Positions 1 through 9,885 of a stretch of DNA of 57,693 bases are shown in pieces. The DNA comes from Flavobacteriaceae bacterium. Lineage in GTDB: Bacteria > Bacteroidota > Bacteroidia > Flavobacteriales > Flavobacteriaceae. Where the stretch lies: positions 1 to 57,693 of the forward strand of contig JAUXPJ010000016.1 of NCBI GenBank assembly GCA_030683815.1, in the 5' to 3' direction. Every line of letters begins with the position of its first letter. Position 1 is the first letter of the stretch. A program made the translations under genes and the position numbers. The notes under the pieces were generated by a model. It made no database searches. It was not told the DNA's origin and saw only the letters and a program-made list of their open reading frames with translations.

Positions 1-164
1 AATCAACAAAGAAAAACATCGCATCCTAAAAAACAAAAGCAAGCTGTGTTTTTTATCGCAACTTAAAACAGGATTAGCTGCGCTGATCCTGACAAAGCTC
101 CGCTTTGAAAATCAACAAAGAAAAACATCGCATCCTGAAAAACAAAAGCAAGCTGTGTTTTTTA
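1..164. repeat. 55-bp direct repeat, 109-bp period
   Basis: Bases 1-55 recur at 110-164 with a single difference (base 28 is A, base 137 is G). The 54-bp spacer contains two small inverted repeats, AGGAT...ATCCT and CAAAG...CTTTG. The second copy forms the left half of a hairpin that ends at 195; the first copy has lost its pairing partner. The arrangement suggests a duplicated or partly deleted palindromic intergenic element downstream of the tRNA-Arg gene. The left edge of the window may hide further copies. Confidence 0.85.
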
Positions 165-173
165 GCTTGCTTT
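145..173 (-). terminator. Hairpin terminator after yqeY / tRNA-Arg
   Basis: AAAGCAAGCT (145-154) pairs perfectly with AGCTTGCTTT (164-173) around a 9-base loop. On the minus strand the stem is followed by a U-rich run (TGTTTTT), as in an intrinsic terminator. It lies 27 bases beyond the 3' end of the tRNA. An outer 11-bp stem (109-119 with 185-195) extends the structure, so it may also be a mobile palindromic element doing duty as a terminator. Confidence 0.6.
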
Positions 174-200
174 ATTTTTCACTTTTTGTTGATTTATTCG

Positions 201-274
201 TGACCCCGGCAGGATTCAAACCTGCAACCGCTGGAGCCGAAATCCAGTGCGCTATTCAATTGCGCCACGAGGCC
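201..274 (-). tRNA. tRNA-Arg, anticodon TCG
   Basis: The reverse complement folds as a 74-nt tRNA: a 7-bp acceptor stem (GGCCTCG with CGGGGTC, including G-U pairs), discriminator A, anticodon stem CTGGA/TCCAG around the loop TTTCGGC, and a T arm with GGTTTGAATCC. The anticodon is TCG, reading CGA arginine codons. CCA is not encoded. It starts 8 bases after the stop codon of the yqeY-like gene, so the two are probably co-transcribed. Confidence 0.93.
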
Positions 275-282
275 GTTTAGTT

Positions 283-735
283 TTATGCTCCTAACAACTC
301 TTTTACAATTGTTGAGATTGATTTACCATCTGCTTTTCCTGCCAATTTTTGTGATGCTAATCCCATAACTTTCCCCATATCTTGTATTGATGAGGCACCT
401 GTAGATTTAATAATATCTGCAATTACATTTTTCAATTCATCTATTCCCATTTGTTCCGGCAAAAACTTTTCAATAATTACAGCTTGCGCTAATTCTGGTT
501 CTGCCAAATCATTTCTTCCTTGTTTTAGATATATATCTGCACTTTCTTTTCGCTGTTTTACAAGTTTTTGTAATAATTTAATTTCTGCATCAACTGATAA
601 TTCTACCGATGCACCAGATTCTGTTTGTGCTAATAATAGACCAGATTTAATAGCTCTTAATGATTCTAAAGCAACTTTATCTTTAGATTTCATGGCCTCT
701 TTCATGGCATCCATCACTTTTACCTGTAAACTCAT
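283..735 (-). CDS. GatB/YqeY domain protein
   Basis: The 150-residue product is a full-length YqeY-type protein: a short N-terminal helix (MSLQVKVMDAMKEAMKSKD), a conserved KSGL segment near residue 30, the KQRKES motif near residues 60-65, and the C-terminal MGKVMG/ISTIVKELL region. This fold is shared with the tRNA-binding tail of the GatB amidotransferase subunit, but the role of free YqeY proteins is unresolved. It sits downstream of ftsZ, beyond a strong terminator, so it is probably transcribed separately. A TATCTTTA box at 757-764 on the minus strand may be its -7 element. The tRNA-Arg gene follows directly. Confidence 0.9.
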   Translation of the reverse strand: MSLQVKVMDAMKEAMKSKDKVALESLRAIKSGLLLAQTESGASVELSVDAEIKLLQKLVKQRKESADIYLKQGRNDLAEPELAQAVIIEKFLPEQMGIDELKNVIADIIKSTGASSIQDMGKVMGLASQKLAGKADGKSISTIVKELLGA

Positions 736-756
736 AATTTAATTATTTAATTGTTG

Positions 757-764
757 TAAAGATA
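757..764 (-). promoter_or_regulatory. Possible -7 box for yqeY
   Basis: The minus strand reads TATCTTTA, one base from the Bacteroidota TAnnTTTG consensus, 22 bases upstream of the yqeY ATG. It lies in the T-tract of the ftsZ terminator. No convincing -33 TTTG was found. Confidence 0.35.
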
Positions 765-769
765 AAAAA

Positions 770-806
770 AGAACTCGAAAGAGACGTGTTGTTTCTTTCG
801 AGTTCT
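770..806 (-). terminator. Intrinsic terminator of the dcw operon
   Basis: A perfect 13-bp stem (770-782 with 794-806, AGAACTCGAAAGA) closes an 11-base loop. On the minus strand it is followed by seven T residues. It begins 19 bases after the ftsZ stop codon. This is the strongest terminator in the window and marks the end of the division/cell-wall transcript. Confidence 0.9.
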
Positions 807-824
807 GTAGATATTTTTTATACT

Positions 825-2741
825 TTAATCTACATTATCATGTAAGAATGAATTGTTCGTTCTTATCTTAATTTCATCATTACTATCTAAACTGATGGAG
901 GTATTAGTTTGTTGTGAATCAGTCGAATAATGTTTTGAGTCAATATCAATACCTCTGCGTTTATATGCAGGTTCTTTTTCTAACTCGTCAATATTTTGAC
1001 TTAAATGATTGTGAAACTTATAGTTAAATTCCTTCATTTTTTCTTTTCGATCTTTTGCGCGTTTTTGAAGTTCCATAATTGTCAAATTTAATGGTGAAAC
1101 TTCTTTAGAATCGTTATCGTCTTCAACAATAACAGAAGCTGGATTTGTTCTGATTTCTAAAGAAATTCCATCTTCTAATTTTGGTTTTTTGGAGGTTTCA
1201 AACTTCTTTTCTAATTCTATATAATCTTCTAAACTATAATGAATTACTTCTGTTTCATTTTCTGAAGTCGTATTTATTTCATCGTATTCTTGAATTTCAA
1301 TGTTATTAACTTGCACATCAGATTCGAGATTAATTTGTTTAGTTTGTTCTACTATTGGAAATTCAAAAACAAAACTTGTTTGAACTTCATCAGGATATAT
1401 ATCTTCTGATTCTTCTTTAAACTCATCATTTTCTTCTTCTTGTAATGAAGTTATGACAAATTCATCTTCAATATCAGCATATATTTTATTTTCAATTACA
1501 GGAACTTCATCTTCAATCAATTCATAAAAAACATCGATATTTTTAATTACCTCATTAGTTGGAATCAATTGAAAATCAATTAATTCAGTCACTTTTTTTT
1601 TATCTTCTTCTACATCATCTTCAAGAGAAAACTTTTTTAATGGCAAATCATATGTTGGTTTTATCGAAACAGTTGGTTTTAGCTCATGCTTACTTTCTTG
1701 CTCATTTTCTAAAATATGAATAATTTTTGATGTTTCACCGCTTACAATTTCTGATTGTTGATCTTTATTAAATCCGGTTGCAATAATTGTAACCGAAATT
1801 GCATCTCCTAAAGTTTCATCTTCACCAACACCCATAATTATGTTGACATTGCTTTTTGCTTCTGCCTGAATATATTCATTGATTTCTCCAATCTCATCAA
1901 TGGTAATTTCATTGGTTCCAGAGACAATCAGTAAAAGAACATTTCTTGCGCCGGTAATTTTATTATCGTTTAATAAAGGAGAATCCAACGCTTTAATGAT
2001 ACAATTTTGAGATCTGTTTTTGCCGGCTGCTGTAGCCGAACCCATAATGGCAGTCCCGCTATTGGCTAAAACAGTTTTCGCATCTCTTAAATCAATATTT
2101 TGTGTGTAATGATGCGTAATAACTTGGGCAATTCCGCGTGCTGCGGTTGACAATACTTCATCGGCTTTTGAAAATCCGGCTTTAAATCCTAAATTTCCGT
2201 AAACTTCTCTTAATTTATTGTTGTTGATAATAATAAGAGAATCAACATATTGACGTAAAGTTTCAACTCCTTTTAAAGCTTGATCAATACGCGTTTTTCC
2301 TTCAAAAATAAACGGAATAGTTACAATACCGATTGTAAGCAAATCAAGTTCTCTTGCCATTTGAGCAATTACAGGAGCGGCTCCTGTTCCGGTACCACCA
2401 CCCATTCCGGCGGTAATAAATACCATTTTCGCATTGGCGCTTAACAAGTTTTTGATTTCTTCAATACTTTCTAAAGCCGCTTTTTCTCCAATATCCGGAT
2501 TTGCTCCTGCTCCTAATCCTTCGGTTAGAGAAACTCCTAACTGGATTTTATTAGGCACCAGACTGTTTTGAAGTGCTTGTGCATCAGTATTACAAACGAC
2601 AAAATCAACACCGATTAAACCTTGTGAAAACATATGATTTACCGCATTGCTTCCGCCTCCTCCAACTCCAATAACCTTAATAACGTTTGAATTATTTTTT
2701 GGTAAATCAAAATTAATGTTGTTAAAACTAGTATTACTCAT
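825..2741 (-). CDS. ftsZ: Cell division protein FtsZ
   Basis: FtsZ is the tubulin-like GTPase that forms the cytokinetic ring. The 638-residue product has the nucleotide-binding loop [10 protein letters not shown] (25-34), the tubulin signature GGGTGTG (114-120) and the T7 catalytic loop NIDLRD (215-220). The conserved core ends near residue 330. A very acidic linker of about 290 residues follows, then a short C-terminal peptide ending NSFLHDNVD that should contact FtsA. The total is much longer than E. coli FtsZ (383), as is usual in Flavobacteriia. It is the last gene of the dcw run, 10 bases after ftsA and before a strong terminator. Confidence 0.98.
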   Translation of the reverse strand: MSNTSFNNINFDLPKNNSNVIKVIGVGGGGSNAVNHMFSQGLIGVDFVVCNTDAQALQNSLVPNKIQLGVSLTEGLGAGANPDIGEKAALESIEEIKNLLSANAKMVFITAGMGGGTGTGAAPVIAQMARELDLLTIGIVTIPFIFEGKTRIDQALKGVETLRQYVDSLIIINNNKLREVYGNLGFKAGFSKADEVLSTAARGIAQVITHHYTQNIDLRDAKTVLANSGTAIMGSATAAGKNRSQNCIIKALDSPLLNDNKITGARNVLLLIVSGTNEITIDEIGEINEYIQAEAKSNVNIIMGVGEDETLGDAISVTIIATGFNKDQQSEIVSGETSKIIHILENEQESKHELKPTVSIKPTYDLPLKKFSLEDDVEEDKKKVTELIDFQLIPTNEVIKNIDVFYELIEDEVPVIENKIYADIEDEFVITSLQEEENDEFKEESEDIYPDEVQTSFVFEFPIVEQTKQINLESDVQVNNIEIQEYDEINTTSENETEVIHYSLEDYIELEKKFETSKKPKLEDGISLEIRTNPASVIVEDDNDSKEVSPLNLTIMELQKRAKDRKEKMKEFNYKFHNHLSQNIDELEKEPAYKRRGIDIDSKHYSTDSQQTNTSISLDSNDEIKIRTNNSFLHDNVD

Positions 2742-2751
2742 AATATTTATT

Positions 2752-4104
2752 TTATTCAGCTTTATCTAAAAAATCTTTAAACTTATCAAACCATCTGTCC
2801 ATGAAATTCTTTTTTGGAACTTCAGGAGTTTTAGATTCTTTTTTTTCTTTTATAACTTCATCATCAATATTTTTCTTTTCAAAATCTACTTCAATTATCT
2901 CTTCATTTTCTTCGACCTCCACAAAAGCGCTCATATATCTCTTTTTAGAATTTAACCCTTTCATCAGAAGTCCAACTGAAGTTGCAAAAATTGGACTTGA
3001 AAGACTTTCGTCAGAATCTCCTGCCAAATGTTCATTCGGATACCCAATTCTAGTATCCATACCGGTCACATATTCAACCAACTGTTTGATGTGTTTTAGT
3101 TGAGCTCCTCCTCCTGTCAGAACTATACCGGCAATCAGTTTCTTTTTGGGCTCATCATGCCCGTAATTTTTAATTTCTATATAAACTTTTTCAATAATTT
3201 CCATCACTCTGGAATGGATAACTTTTGAAAGTGTTTTAAGTGTTATTTCTTTGGGATCTCTACCTCTTAAACCGGGAATCGAGACTATTTCATTGTCTTT
3301 ATTTTCCCCTGGCCAAGCAGAACCAAATTTTACTTTTAATAACTCCGCTTGACTTTCTATAATTGAACAACCTTCTTTTATGTCTTCAGTGATAACATTT
3401 CCTCCAAAAGGAATAACGGCAGTATGACGAATAATACCATCTTTAAAAATAGCCAAATCGGTGGTTCCTCCCCCGATATCAATTAAAGCAACACCAGCTT
3501 CTTTTTCTTCTTGACTCAGTACTGCATCAGCTGATGCTAAAGGTTCTAAAGTAATATCAACTAAATCAATTCCGGCACTTTTTATACATTTTCCAACATT
3601 GTTGATAGAAGCTGTTTGTCCTAAAACCACATGGAATTTTGCTTCAACTCTTCCACCAAACATCCCTACGGGTTCTTTAATTTCTGGCTGACTGTCAACT
3701 TTGTATTCTTGTGGTAAAACATGTACAATTTCTTCGCCTGGAAGCATTACCAGTTTCCTAACCTGATTGATTAGTTTATCAATATCAGCATCAGTAATTA
3801 CCTCATCAGAATTAGATCTTGTAATATAATCGCTGTGTTGAATACTGCGAATATGCTGACCCGCAATACCAACAACTGCCCCTTTAATGTTAACACCAGA
3901 TATCGTAACTGCCTCATCTACAGCTTGCTGTATAGATTGAATTGTTTGTGTGATGTTAGTTACCACACCTCTGTGAACGCCTAAACTTTTTGCTTTCCCT
4001 GTAGCTAAAACCTCCACTTTTCCGTATTCATTTTTACGCCCAATTAACGCTACAATTTTGGTGGTTCCAATATCCAATCCTACCGAAATTTCATTATACT
4101 TCAT
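2752..4104 (-). CDS. ftsA: Cell division protein FtsA
   Basis: This 450-residue actin-fold ATPase tethers FtsZ to the membrane. Visible features are the phosphate-1 motif GLDIGTTKIVALIG at residues 9-22, the second phosphate motif DIGGGTTDLA, and the adenosine-binding LTGGGAQL. A lysine/glutamate-rich stretch near residues 400-430 leads to a C-terminal amphipathic segment (NFMDRWFDKFKDFL), the expected membrane-targeting helix. The start overlaps the end of ftsQ by 11 bases, and ftsZ follows 10 bases downstream, so expression is likely coupled. Confidence 0.97.
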   Translation of the reverse strand: MKYNEISVGLDIGTTKIVALIGRKNEYGKVEVLATGKAKSLGVHRGVVTNITQTIQSIQQAVDEAVTISGVNIKGAVVGIAGQHIRSIQHSDYITRSNSDEVITDADIDKLINQVRKLVMLPGEEIVHVLPQEYKVDSQPEIKEPVGMFGGRVEAKFHVVLGQTASINNVGKCIKSAGIDLVDITLEPLASADAVLSQEEKEAGVALIDIGGGTTDLAIFKDGIIRHTAVIPFGGNVITEDIKEGCSIIESQAELLKVKFGSAWPGENKDNEIVSIPGLRGRDPKEITLKTLSKVIHSRVMEIIEKVYIEIKNYGHDEPKKKLIAGIVLTGGGAQLKHIKQLVEYVTGMDTRIGYPNEHLAGDSDESLSSPIFATSVGLLMKGLNSKKRYMSAFVEVEENEEIIEVDFEKKNIDDEVIKEKKESKTPEVPKKNFMDRWFDKFKDFLDKAE

Positions 4105-4834
4105 GCTGCTCTTTTTTTGTACAAACTACCTGCTTGTAAAATTTTACATTAATTCGATTATAATTTCCTATTAAACTATCTTGAATTCCTTTTTTATAAA
4201 AGGCCTCCAAATTTTTAATTTTTTGATCTAATTCTTTTGTATTTCCTATTTCAATGATTTGATCACCAACACGGGTAATCAACTCATATTCATTTGATTT
4301 ATAACGATGAATACCTATAACATTTTTATTTAAAAAATCATTATTTGATATTTTCTCCAATAAATAATGAATGTCACTTAAATTATCTATAATAGATTCT
4401 CCGGTTATAATTGGAACTCTAGCTGAGTACAATTCTGACAAAGGCATCGCTTTACCCTGAATATCAATATAATATGATTTTTCATCAACAATAACTCTTG
4501 CAATGGGCTTTCTTTGCTTAACTTTTGCTTTTATTAATCCATCAATTGTCAATGAAACATGCGCTTCCTGAACCATAGGATGAGCCAAAATAGACTTCTC
4601 CAAACTGTGTAAATCTATAACAGATTTTGGTTGTTTTAAAACGGTTTCTGAATTTTGTATTAACAACTTATTAACCATTTTTCTATTCATATAAAGGTTT
4701 TCACCATTCTCAAATTCGATTAAAATACCTTCCACTTTTTTGTGTTCATTTCTGGTTGATGCAAATCCGTATAGGAAAACAACTAACGCAATTAAAAAAA
4801 TAGCTTTTAAGTATGTCAATATTTTTCTTATCAT
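4094..4834 (-). CDS. ftsQ: Cell division protein FtsQ
   Basis: The 246-residue protein has a short cytoplasmic start, one transmembrane helix at about residues 7-25 (LKAIFLIALVVFLYGFA), then a periplasmic POTRA-like region and a beta-rich FtsQ domain. Sequence conservation is weak in this family, so identification leans on topology plus position between murC and ftsA. Its start codon overlaps the murC stop by four bases (ATGA), suggesting translational coupling. FtsQ links early divisome proteins to the septal synthase FtsW/FtsI. Confidence 0.9.
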   Translation of the reverse strand: MIRKILTYLKAIFLIALVVFLYGFASTRNEHKKVEGILIEFENGENLYMNRKMVNKLLIQNSETVLKQPKSVIDLHSLEKSILAHPMVQEAHVSLTIDGLIKAKVKQRKPIARVIVDEKSYYIDIQGKAMPLSELYSARVPIITGESIIDNLSDIHYLLEKISNNDFLNKNVIGIHRYKSNEYELITRVGDQIIEIGNTKELDQKIKNLEAFYKKGIQDSLIGNYNRINVKFYKQVVCTKKEQHEV

Positions 4835-6174
4835 CTTTTAAGTAATTGATTCTTAACATTTTCAACCATTTCCCCTATGTCTCCAGCTCCAATCATTACA
4901 ATAATTTCGGCTTTGGATTGTAAAATATTTTCTATTAAAGCTTTTTTTGAAACTAATTTCTTTGAAATATTATCGACTTTTTCTAACAACCAATCAGAGG
5001 TAATTCCTTCAATTGGCAATTCTCTGGCCGGATAAATATCCAACAAAATCACTTCATCAAATTTTGATAAACTTGATGCAAAATCATTTGCAAAATCTCT
5101 TGTTCGGCTAAATAAATGTGGTTGAAAAATACCCAACACTTTTTTGCTTGGATATAATTCTCTCACTGAATTTATAACGGCATTTATTTCTGTTGGATGA
5201 TGTGCATAATCATCAATCAATACTAAACTTTCAGTTTTTATTTTATAAGAAAATCTTCTTTGAACTCCTTTAAATGATTTAATTGCCGATTTAATTTTAT
5301 CTAAAGAAACACCATAAAAGTTCGCCATTGCTAAAGCTGCAACTGCATTTAAAACATTATGACGACCCGGTAAGTTAAGTTCAATATCTTGAATTTTATC
5401 ATCCGGAGTAATCACATCAAAAAAATAAGTTCCGTTTTTAATTCTCAAATTTTTAACATTATAATCAGCGTTGTTTTCAATTCCGTATGTTAATCCATCT
5501 ATTTGAAGTCCTTTACAAACAAATAATTGATCTGTAACTTTTTGGGCAAATTCTCTAAATGAATTTTCAAGTTCGTTATGCTGTCCATAAACATCTAAAT
5601 GATCAGCATCCATAGAAGTTATGCAAGCAATATTCGGTGACAATTGCAAAAAGGAACGATCAAATTCATCGGCCTCAACAACAGTTACTTGATCGTTGCC
5701 TAATATAAAATTGGAGTTATAATTCTCTGCGATTCCTCCTAAAAATGAAGTCGCATTTACACCACTTTCGTGTAAAATATGTCCAAGAATACTTGATGTA
5801 GTCGTTTTTCCATGTGTTCCGGCAACCGCAAAACAAAAAGAATTAGCAGTTATCAAACCAAGAATTTGTGCTCTTTTAAAAAGATAAAAATCATTTTCTT
5901 TGAAATAAATAAATTCACTTTGACTTTTTGGAATAGCAGGCGTATAAATAACCAATGTTTCTTTTTTATTAAAAAAGTATTTTGGAATCAAATCAATTGA
6001 ATCTTCAAAATGAACATCAATTCCTGTTTCTTGAAGCGATTGAATTATTGGCGAAAAAACTCTGTCATATCCTGCAACATTTTTACCATTTACTTTAAAA
6101 TATTTGGCCAAGGCACTCATACCGATACCTCCAATTCCAATTAAATAAACGTTATGTATGTTGTTTAAATTCAT
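4831..6174 (-). CDS. murC: UDP-N-acetylmuramate--L-alanine ligase MurC
   Basis: MurC adds L-alanine to UDP-MurNAc with ATP in the cytoplasm. The 447-residue product shows the N-terminal dinucleotide-like motif GIGGIGMSALA (13-23), the ATP-binding loop AGTHGKTTT (118-126), the central-domain EADEFDRSFL motif, the RRF segment and DDYAHHPTEI, all typical of MurC rather than MurD/E/F. It is separated from murG by about 95 bases holding a palindromic element, the largest gap inside the dcw run. Confidence 0.97.
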   Translation of the reverse strand: MNLNNIHNVYLIGIGGIGMSALAKYFKVNGKNVAGYDRVFSPIIQSLQETGIDVHFEDSIDLIPKYFFNKKETLVIYTPAIPKSQSEFIYFKENDFYLFKRAQILGLITANSFCFAVAGTHGKTTTSSILGHILHESGVNATSFLGGIAENYNSNFILGNDQVTVVEADEFDRSFLQLSPNIACITSMDADHLDVYGQHNELENSFREFAQKVTDQLFVCKGLQIDGLTYGIENNADYNVKNLRIKNGTYFFDVITPDDKIQDIELNLPGRHNVLNAVAALAMANFYGVSLDKIKSAIKSFKGVQRRFSYKIKTESLVLIDDYAHHPTEINAVINSVRELYPSKKVLGIFQPHLFSRTRDFANDFASSLSKFDEVILLDIYPARELPIEGITSDWLLEKVDNISKKLVSKKALIENILQSKAEIIVMIGAGDIGEMVENVKNQLLKR

Positions 6175-6190
6175 TTGTAAATTATTATTG

Positions 6191-6273
6191 GATTTTATCT
6201 GTCAAATGGAATTCGCCGTTTGATTTTAGATTTTTATTGATATATACGTTTACGTTAAACATGGATATTTCAT
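6191..6273. repeat. Copy A of an 83/84-bp imperfect palindrome
   Basis: Aligns almost without gaps to 55262-55345. The best conserved parts are the two ends: ATGGAATTYGCC followed by GTTTGATT, and AAACATGG followed by A/C and TATTTCAT. The two ends are also approximate inverted repeats of each other, so the element can fold into a long hairpin. This copy fills the murG-murC gap and its last bases include the murG stop codon. Function unknown. Confidence 0.6.
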
Positions 6274-7370
6274 TTATTTATAGTAATTAATTTTTCAATT
6301 TCATCAACTATGGTAAAAGTTGCCTCGGGCAATGCCATTTTATTCATATTCAATCCTAATTCTATTTGCTTTTTTTCATCATTTAATAAATCATCAAAAA
6401 CATTTTTAAATGATGTTAATGCTGATTCTCTGATCATCAAGGCTGCGTTATTATTTACAACTGCTTGTGCGTTTTTTGTTTGATGATCTTCTGCAACATT
6501 GGGTGATGGAATAAAAATGGTTGGTTTTGCAACAATACACAATTCTGAAATAGAACTAGCTCCGGCTCTGCTGATGATAAAATCTGCTGCTGCATAAGCA
6601 AAGTTCATTTGATTCAAAAAAGTATGCGTTTGAATTCCATCAACTGCATCATATGATTTATAATCCTCATAATACAACTTGCCTGTTTGCCATATCACTT
6701 GAATATTTTTAGAAACGAGATAATCAATATTTTTTTCGATGAGTTGATTAATAGCCCTTGCGCCTAAACTTCCACCTAAAACCAATAATGTTCTCTTTTG
6801 TAGATTTAAATTAAAAAATGATATTGCCTCATCTCTGACATTTGTCACTTGTAATAAATCATTTCTAACCGGATTTCCTGTTTTGATTAATTTATCGGCA
6901 GGAAAATATTTTTCCATCCCGTCATAGGCAACACAAATTTTAGCAGTCTTTTTAGCTAGTAATTTATTGGTAATTCCCGGATATGAGTTTTGTTCTTGTA
7001 TTAATGTTGGAATTTTTAACCAGTTCGCAACCAATAAAGTCGGACCACTGGCAAAACCACCGGTACCTATTACAACGCTAGGTTTAAATTGTCTGATAAT
7101 TTTAAAAGCATTCCAACAACTCGATATCAACTTAAAAGGAAACATCAAATTATCTATGGTCAATTTTCTTTGTATTCCTGATATCCAAAGTCCTTTAATT
7201 TCATAGCCTGCTTGCGGAACTTTTTCCATTTCCATTCTATTATTAGCTCCAACAAATAAAATATTCGCACTTTGATTTCGGTTTTTTAATTCATTAGCAA
7301 TGGCAATTGCCGGATAAATATGTCCGCCAGTTCCGCCACCGCTTAATAATATGTTTACCGTATTTCTCAT
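6270..7370 (-). CDS. murG: MurG, UDP-GlcNAc transferase making lipid II
   Basis: MurG adds GlcNAc to lipid I at the inner face of the cytoplasmic membrane. The 366-residue GT-B protein has the diagnostic glycine-rich loop [11 protein letters not shown] (11-21), GTGGFASGP near residues 102-110, and the donor-binding region with [10 protein letters not shown] and [12 protein letters not shown]. Its start codon overlaps the ftsW stop by four bases, indicating coupled translation. Confidence 0.98.
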   Translation of the reverse strand: MRNTVNILLSGGGTGGHIYPAIAIANELKNRNQSANILFVGANNRMEMEKVPQAGYEIKGLWISGIQRKLTIDNLMFPFKLISSCWNAFKIIRQFKPSVVIGTGGFASGPTLLVANWLKIPTLIQEQNSYPGITNKLLAKKTAKICVAYDGMEKYFPADKLIKTGNPVRNDLLQVTNVRDEAISFFNLNLQKRTLLVLGGSLGARAINQLIEKNIDYLVSKNIQVIWQTGKLYYEDYKSYDAVDGIQTHTFLNQMNFAYAAADFIISRAGASSISELCIVAKPTIFIPSPNVAEDHQTKNAQAVVNNNAALMIRESALTSFKNVFDDLLNDEKKQIELGLNMNKMALPEATFTIVDEIEKLITINK

Positions 7371-8548
7371 GCTGTTTCTAAATTCGGGACTTCTTCACTT
7401 TCAACATTTACTACCTCATCTTCTTTGGATGCGCTTACACTTAAGACCATCCCAATTGCCAAACTTATCATCCAAATAGAAGTACCCCCACTACTTATCA
7501 AGGGTAAATTTTGTCCTGTAACAGGAATCAAATTTACAGCAACCATCATATTTAAAATTGCTTGAAAAATAATTGGAAATCCAACTCCTATTACCATTAA
7601 TGTTCCGAAAGTTGTGGGTGATTTCTGAGCCACAACAACAAATCTAACCAGCAACAAGAAGTATAAAAATATAATTGGCAACCAAAGTGCAATGCCAAAC
7701 TCTTCTATAATGATGGCAAAAATAAAATCTGATGAGGATTGAGGTAAAAAATTTTTTTGTACACTTTTACCCGGACCGGTTGGCTCTAAACCTGTTGCAA
7801 TGGCAATTTTGGCTTTTTCAACCTGATACCCTTCTTCTGCATTCGGATTACTGAAATTCTCGATTCGATTAATCCATGTATCAATTCTGTTAGGCATCAT
7901 TTCAGGAAAAGCTTTATTCAACAAAAAGAATAAACCAAATAAAGCGATTGCTAATCCGGCAATTGAAAACAGGTATTTTATTGGATAACCTCCAACAAAA
8001 AGCAACATCATCGCCATTACAAAAATAAGAACAGATGTAGATAAATTTTCAGGTACTATTAAACCTAACACTACAATAATTGGCAACCATAAAGTAGTTA
8101 AACTTTCTTTTAAGTTGATTTCTTTGTCTTTATTCAATGCTAGATACCGAGCGATATAAGTCATCAAAACCACATTCGCCAATGTAGAAGTTTGAAAACT
8201 CAATCCAACAAATGGAATTTCAATCCATCTTTTAGCGGTTGCGCCACCAATAGTAGTATCTTGAGTGAGGGTATATAATAATAAAACAATTACACCAATT
8301 AGCGCAATTACCGAAATGCTGCTAAAATATTTATAATTGATTTTATGAATCCCAACCAGAATTAAAAATCCTGATAACATTAAAAAGGCATGCTTAACAA
8401 GTATCCCAAAAGTTGATGAACTTGATCCAACAACATAAATTAAATTAGTACTTGCACTATAAATTGGCATGAATGACAGCACCGCTAAAAGCGCCACTAT
8501 TGCCCATATTGCTTTATCTCCTTTTATATGTTTAAATAGTTGAAGCAT
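7367..8548 (-). CDS. ftsW: SEDS peptidoglycan glycosyltransferase FtsW
   Basis: A 393-residue polytopic membrane protein with about ten hydrophobic segments. SEDS hallmarks include [13 protein letters not shown] in the middle and [12 protein letters not shown] near the C terminus. FtsW polymerises lipid II at the septum together with the class B PBP encoded upstream in this cluster. It could in principle be RodA, but its place between murD and murG argues for FtsW. Two bases separate it from murD. Confidence 0.95.
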   Translation of the reverse strand: MLQLFKHIKGDKAIWAIVALLAVLSFMPIYSASTNLIYVVGSSSSTFGILVKHAFLMLSGFLILVGIHKINYKYFSSISVIALIGVIVLLLYTLTQDTTIGGATAKRWIEIPFVGLSFQTSTLANVVLMTYIARYLALNKDKEINLKESLTTLWLPIIVVLGLIVPENLSTSVLIFVMAMMLLFVGGYPIKYLFSIAGLAIALFGLFFLLNKAFPEMMPNRIDTWINRIENFSNPNAEEGYQVEKAKIAIATGLEPTGPGKSVQKNFLPQSSSDFIFAIIIEEFGIALWLPIIFLYFLLLVRFVVVAQKSPTTFGTLMVIGVGFPIIFQAILNMMVAVNLIPVTGQNLPLISSGGTSIWMISLAIGMVLSVSASKEDEVVNVESEEVPNLETA

Positions 8549-8550
8549 TT

Positions 8551-9885
8551 TTATAATTCTCTAACGGCTTGTTTAAATTGACGTCCTCTATCTTCGTAAT
8601 TTTCAAATAAATCAAAACTGGCACATGCCGGCGATAACAAAACAGTATCTCCTTTTACCGCGTATTTATAAGATTCTTCTACAGCTTGTTTTGCATTATT
8701 GGTTTCAACAATAATATCAATAACATTGCTGAATGTATCTATAATTTTCTGATTATCAACTCCTAAACAGATAATTGCTTTTACTTTTTCGCGCACAAAA
8801 GGCAGCAATTCATGATAATCATTTCCTTTATCAACACCACCAACAATCCAAACTGTTGGTGTTTTCATGCTTTCTAAAGCATAAAAGGCAGCGTTTACAT
8901 TGGTGGCTTTTGAGTCATTGATATATTGAACACCATTTACTTTTAACACATTTTCTAGGCGATGTTCAGCACCTTCAAAATCTTCCATACTTTCTCTAAT
9001 GGTTGATTTTCTTATTTTTAATAAGTACGATGCCATGGCCGATGCCATGGCATTTTTCATATTGTGTTTTCCTTGAATGGCTATTTTAGATGTATCCATA
9101 GTAAATTCTTCGTTATGTATTTTAATATATATTGTGTCGTTTTTTAAATACGATCCGTTGCTTAATTCTTTTTCAATTGAAAAGGGCAGTAACTGCGCTT
9201 TTGTCTTATTTTTTTGTAACCATTTATGTATTTCTAAATCACCTGCATCATAAATCAAAAAATCATTTTCTGTTTGATTCATGGTAATTCTGAATTTTGA
9301 ATCGATATAATTTTCATATTTATAATCATATCTATCCAAATGATCAGGAGAAATATTGGTAATAATCGCAATATGAGGCGCAAATTTTTCAATTCCGTCT
9401 AACTGGAAACTACTAATTTCCAACGCATAAACATCATGATCTTGCTCAGCCACTTGTTGCGCAAAACTCTTTCCTATATTACCTGCCAACCCAACATTTA
9501 ATCCTCCTTTTTTGAGTATATGATGCGTTAAAAGGGCCGTCGTCGTTTTTCCGTTACTCCCTGTAATCCCCACAAAAACAGCATTACTATACCAAGAGGC
9601 AAACTCAATTTCTGAGACTATTTTTATGCCTTTACTGATTAGTTTTTGAACTATTTCAACTTTATCGGATATTCCCGGACTTTTCATTACTACATCCGCA
9701 TTTAATAATATTGATGCTGTATGTTGATTTTCTTCAAATGGTATTTGATGATTTAAAAGAACGTTTTTATACTTTTCACTGATGGCTCCTTTATCAGAAA
9801 CAAAAACTGAATATCCTTGTTTTTTTCCAAGAATTGCAGTGCCCACACCACTTTCTCCAGCTCCTAAAACCACCAGCTTTTGCAT
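8551..9885 (-). CDS. murD: UDP-N-acetylmuramoylalanine--D-glutamate ligase MurD
   Basis: MurD adds D-glutamate to UDP-MurNAc-L-Ala. The 444-residue enzyme has the N-terminal motif VLGAGESGVGTA (6-17), the P-loop GSNGKTTT (109-116), the central NISPDHLDR motif and the C-terminal NDSKATN and LLSPACASFD motifs that separate MurD from other Mur ligases. Its ATG overlaps the mraY stop by one base. Confidence 0.98.
   Translation of the reverse strand: MQKLVVLGAGESGVGTAILGKKQGYSVFVSDKGAISEKYKNVLLNHQIPFEENQHTASILLNADVVMKSPGISDKVEIVQKLISKGIKIVSEIEFASWYSNAVFVGITGSNGKTTTALLTHHILKKGGLNVGLAGNIGKSFAQQVAEQDHDVYALEISSFQLDGIEKFAPHIAIITNISPDHLDRYDYKYENYIDSKFRITMNQTENDFLIYDAGDLEIHKWLQKNKTKAQLLPFSIEKELSNGSYLKNDTIYIKIHNEEFTMDTSKIAIQGKHNMKNAMASAMASYLLKIRKSTIRESMEDFEGAEHRLENVLKVNGVQYINDSKATNVNAAFYALESMKTPTVWIVGGVDKGNDYHELLPFVREKVKAIICLGVDNQKIIDTFSNVIDIIVETNNAKQAVEESYKYAVKGDTVLLSPACASFDLFENYEDRGRQFKQAVREL

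Noticed and set aside
2801-3103. Plus-strand reading frame of 100 codons inside ftsA
   Set aside because: It is the antisense shadow of a well-conserved gene, with a low-complexity Phe/Ser product and no promoter.
6184-6261. 25-codon frame (MFNVNVYINKNLKSNGEFHL...) inside palindrome copy A
   Set aside because: Copy B has stop codons in the matching frame, so the similarity between copies is at DNA level, not protein level.
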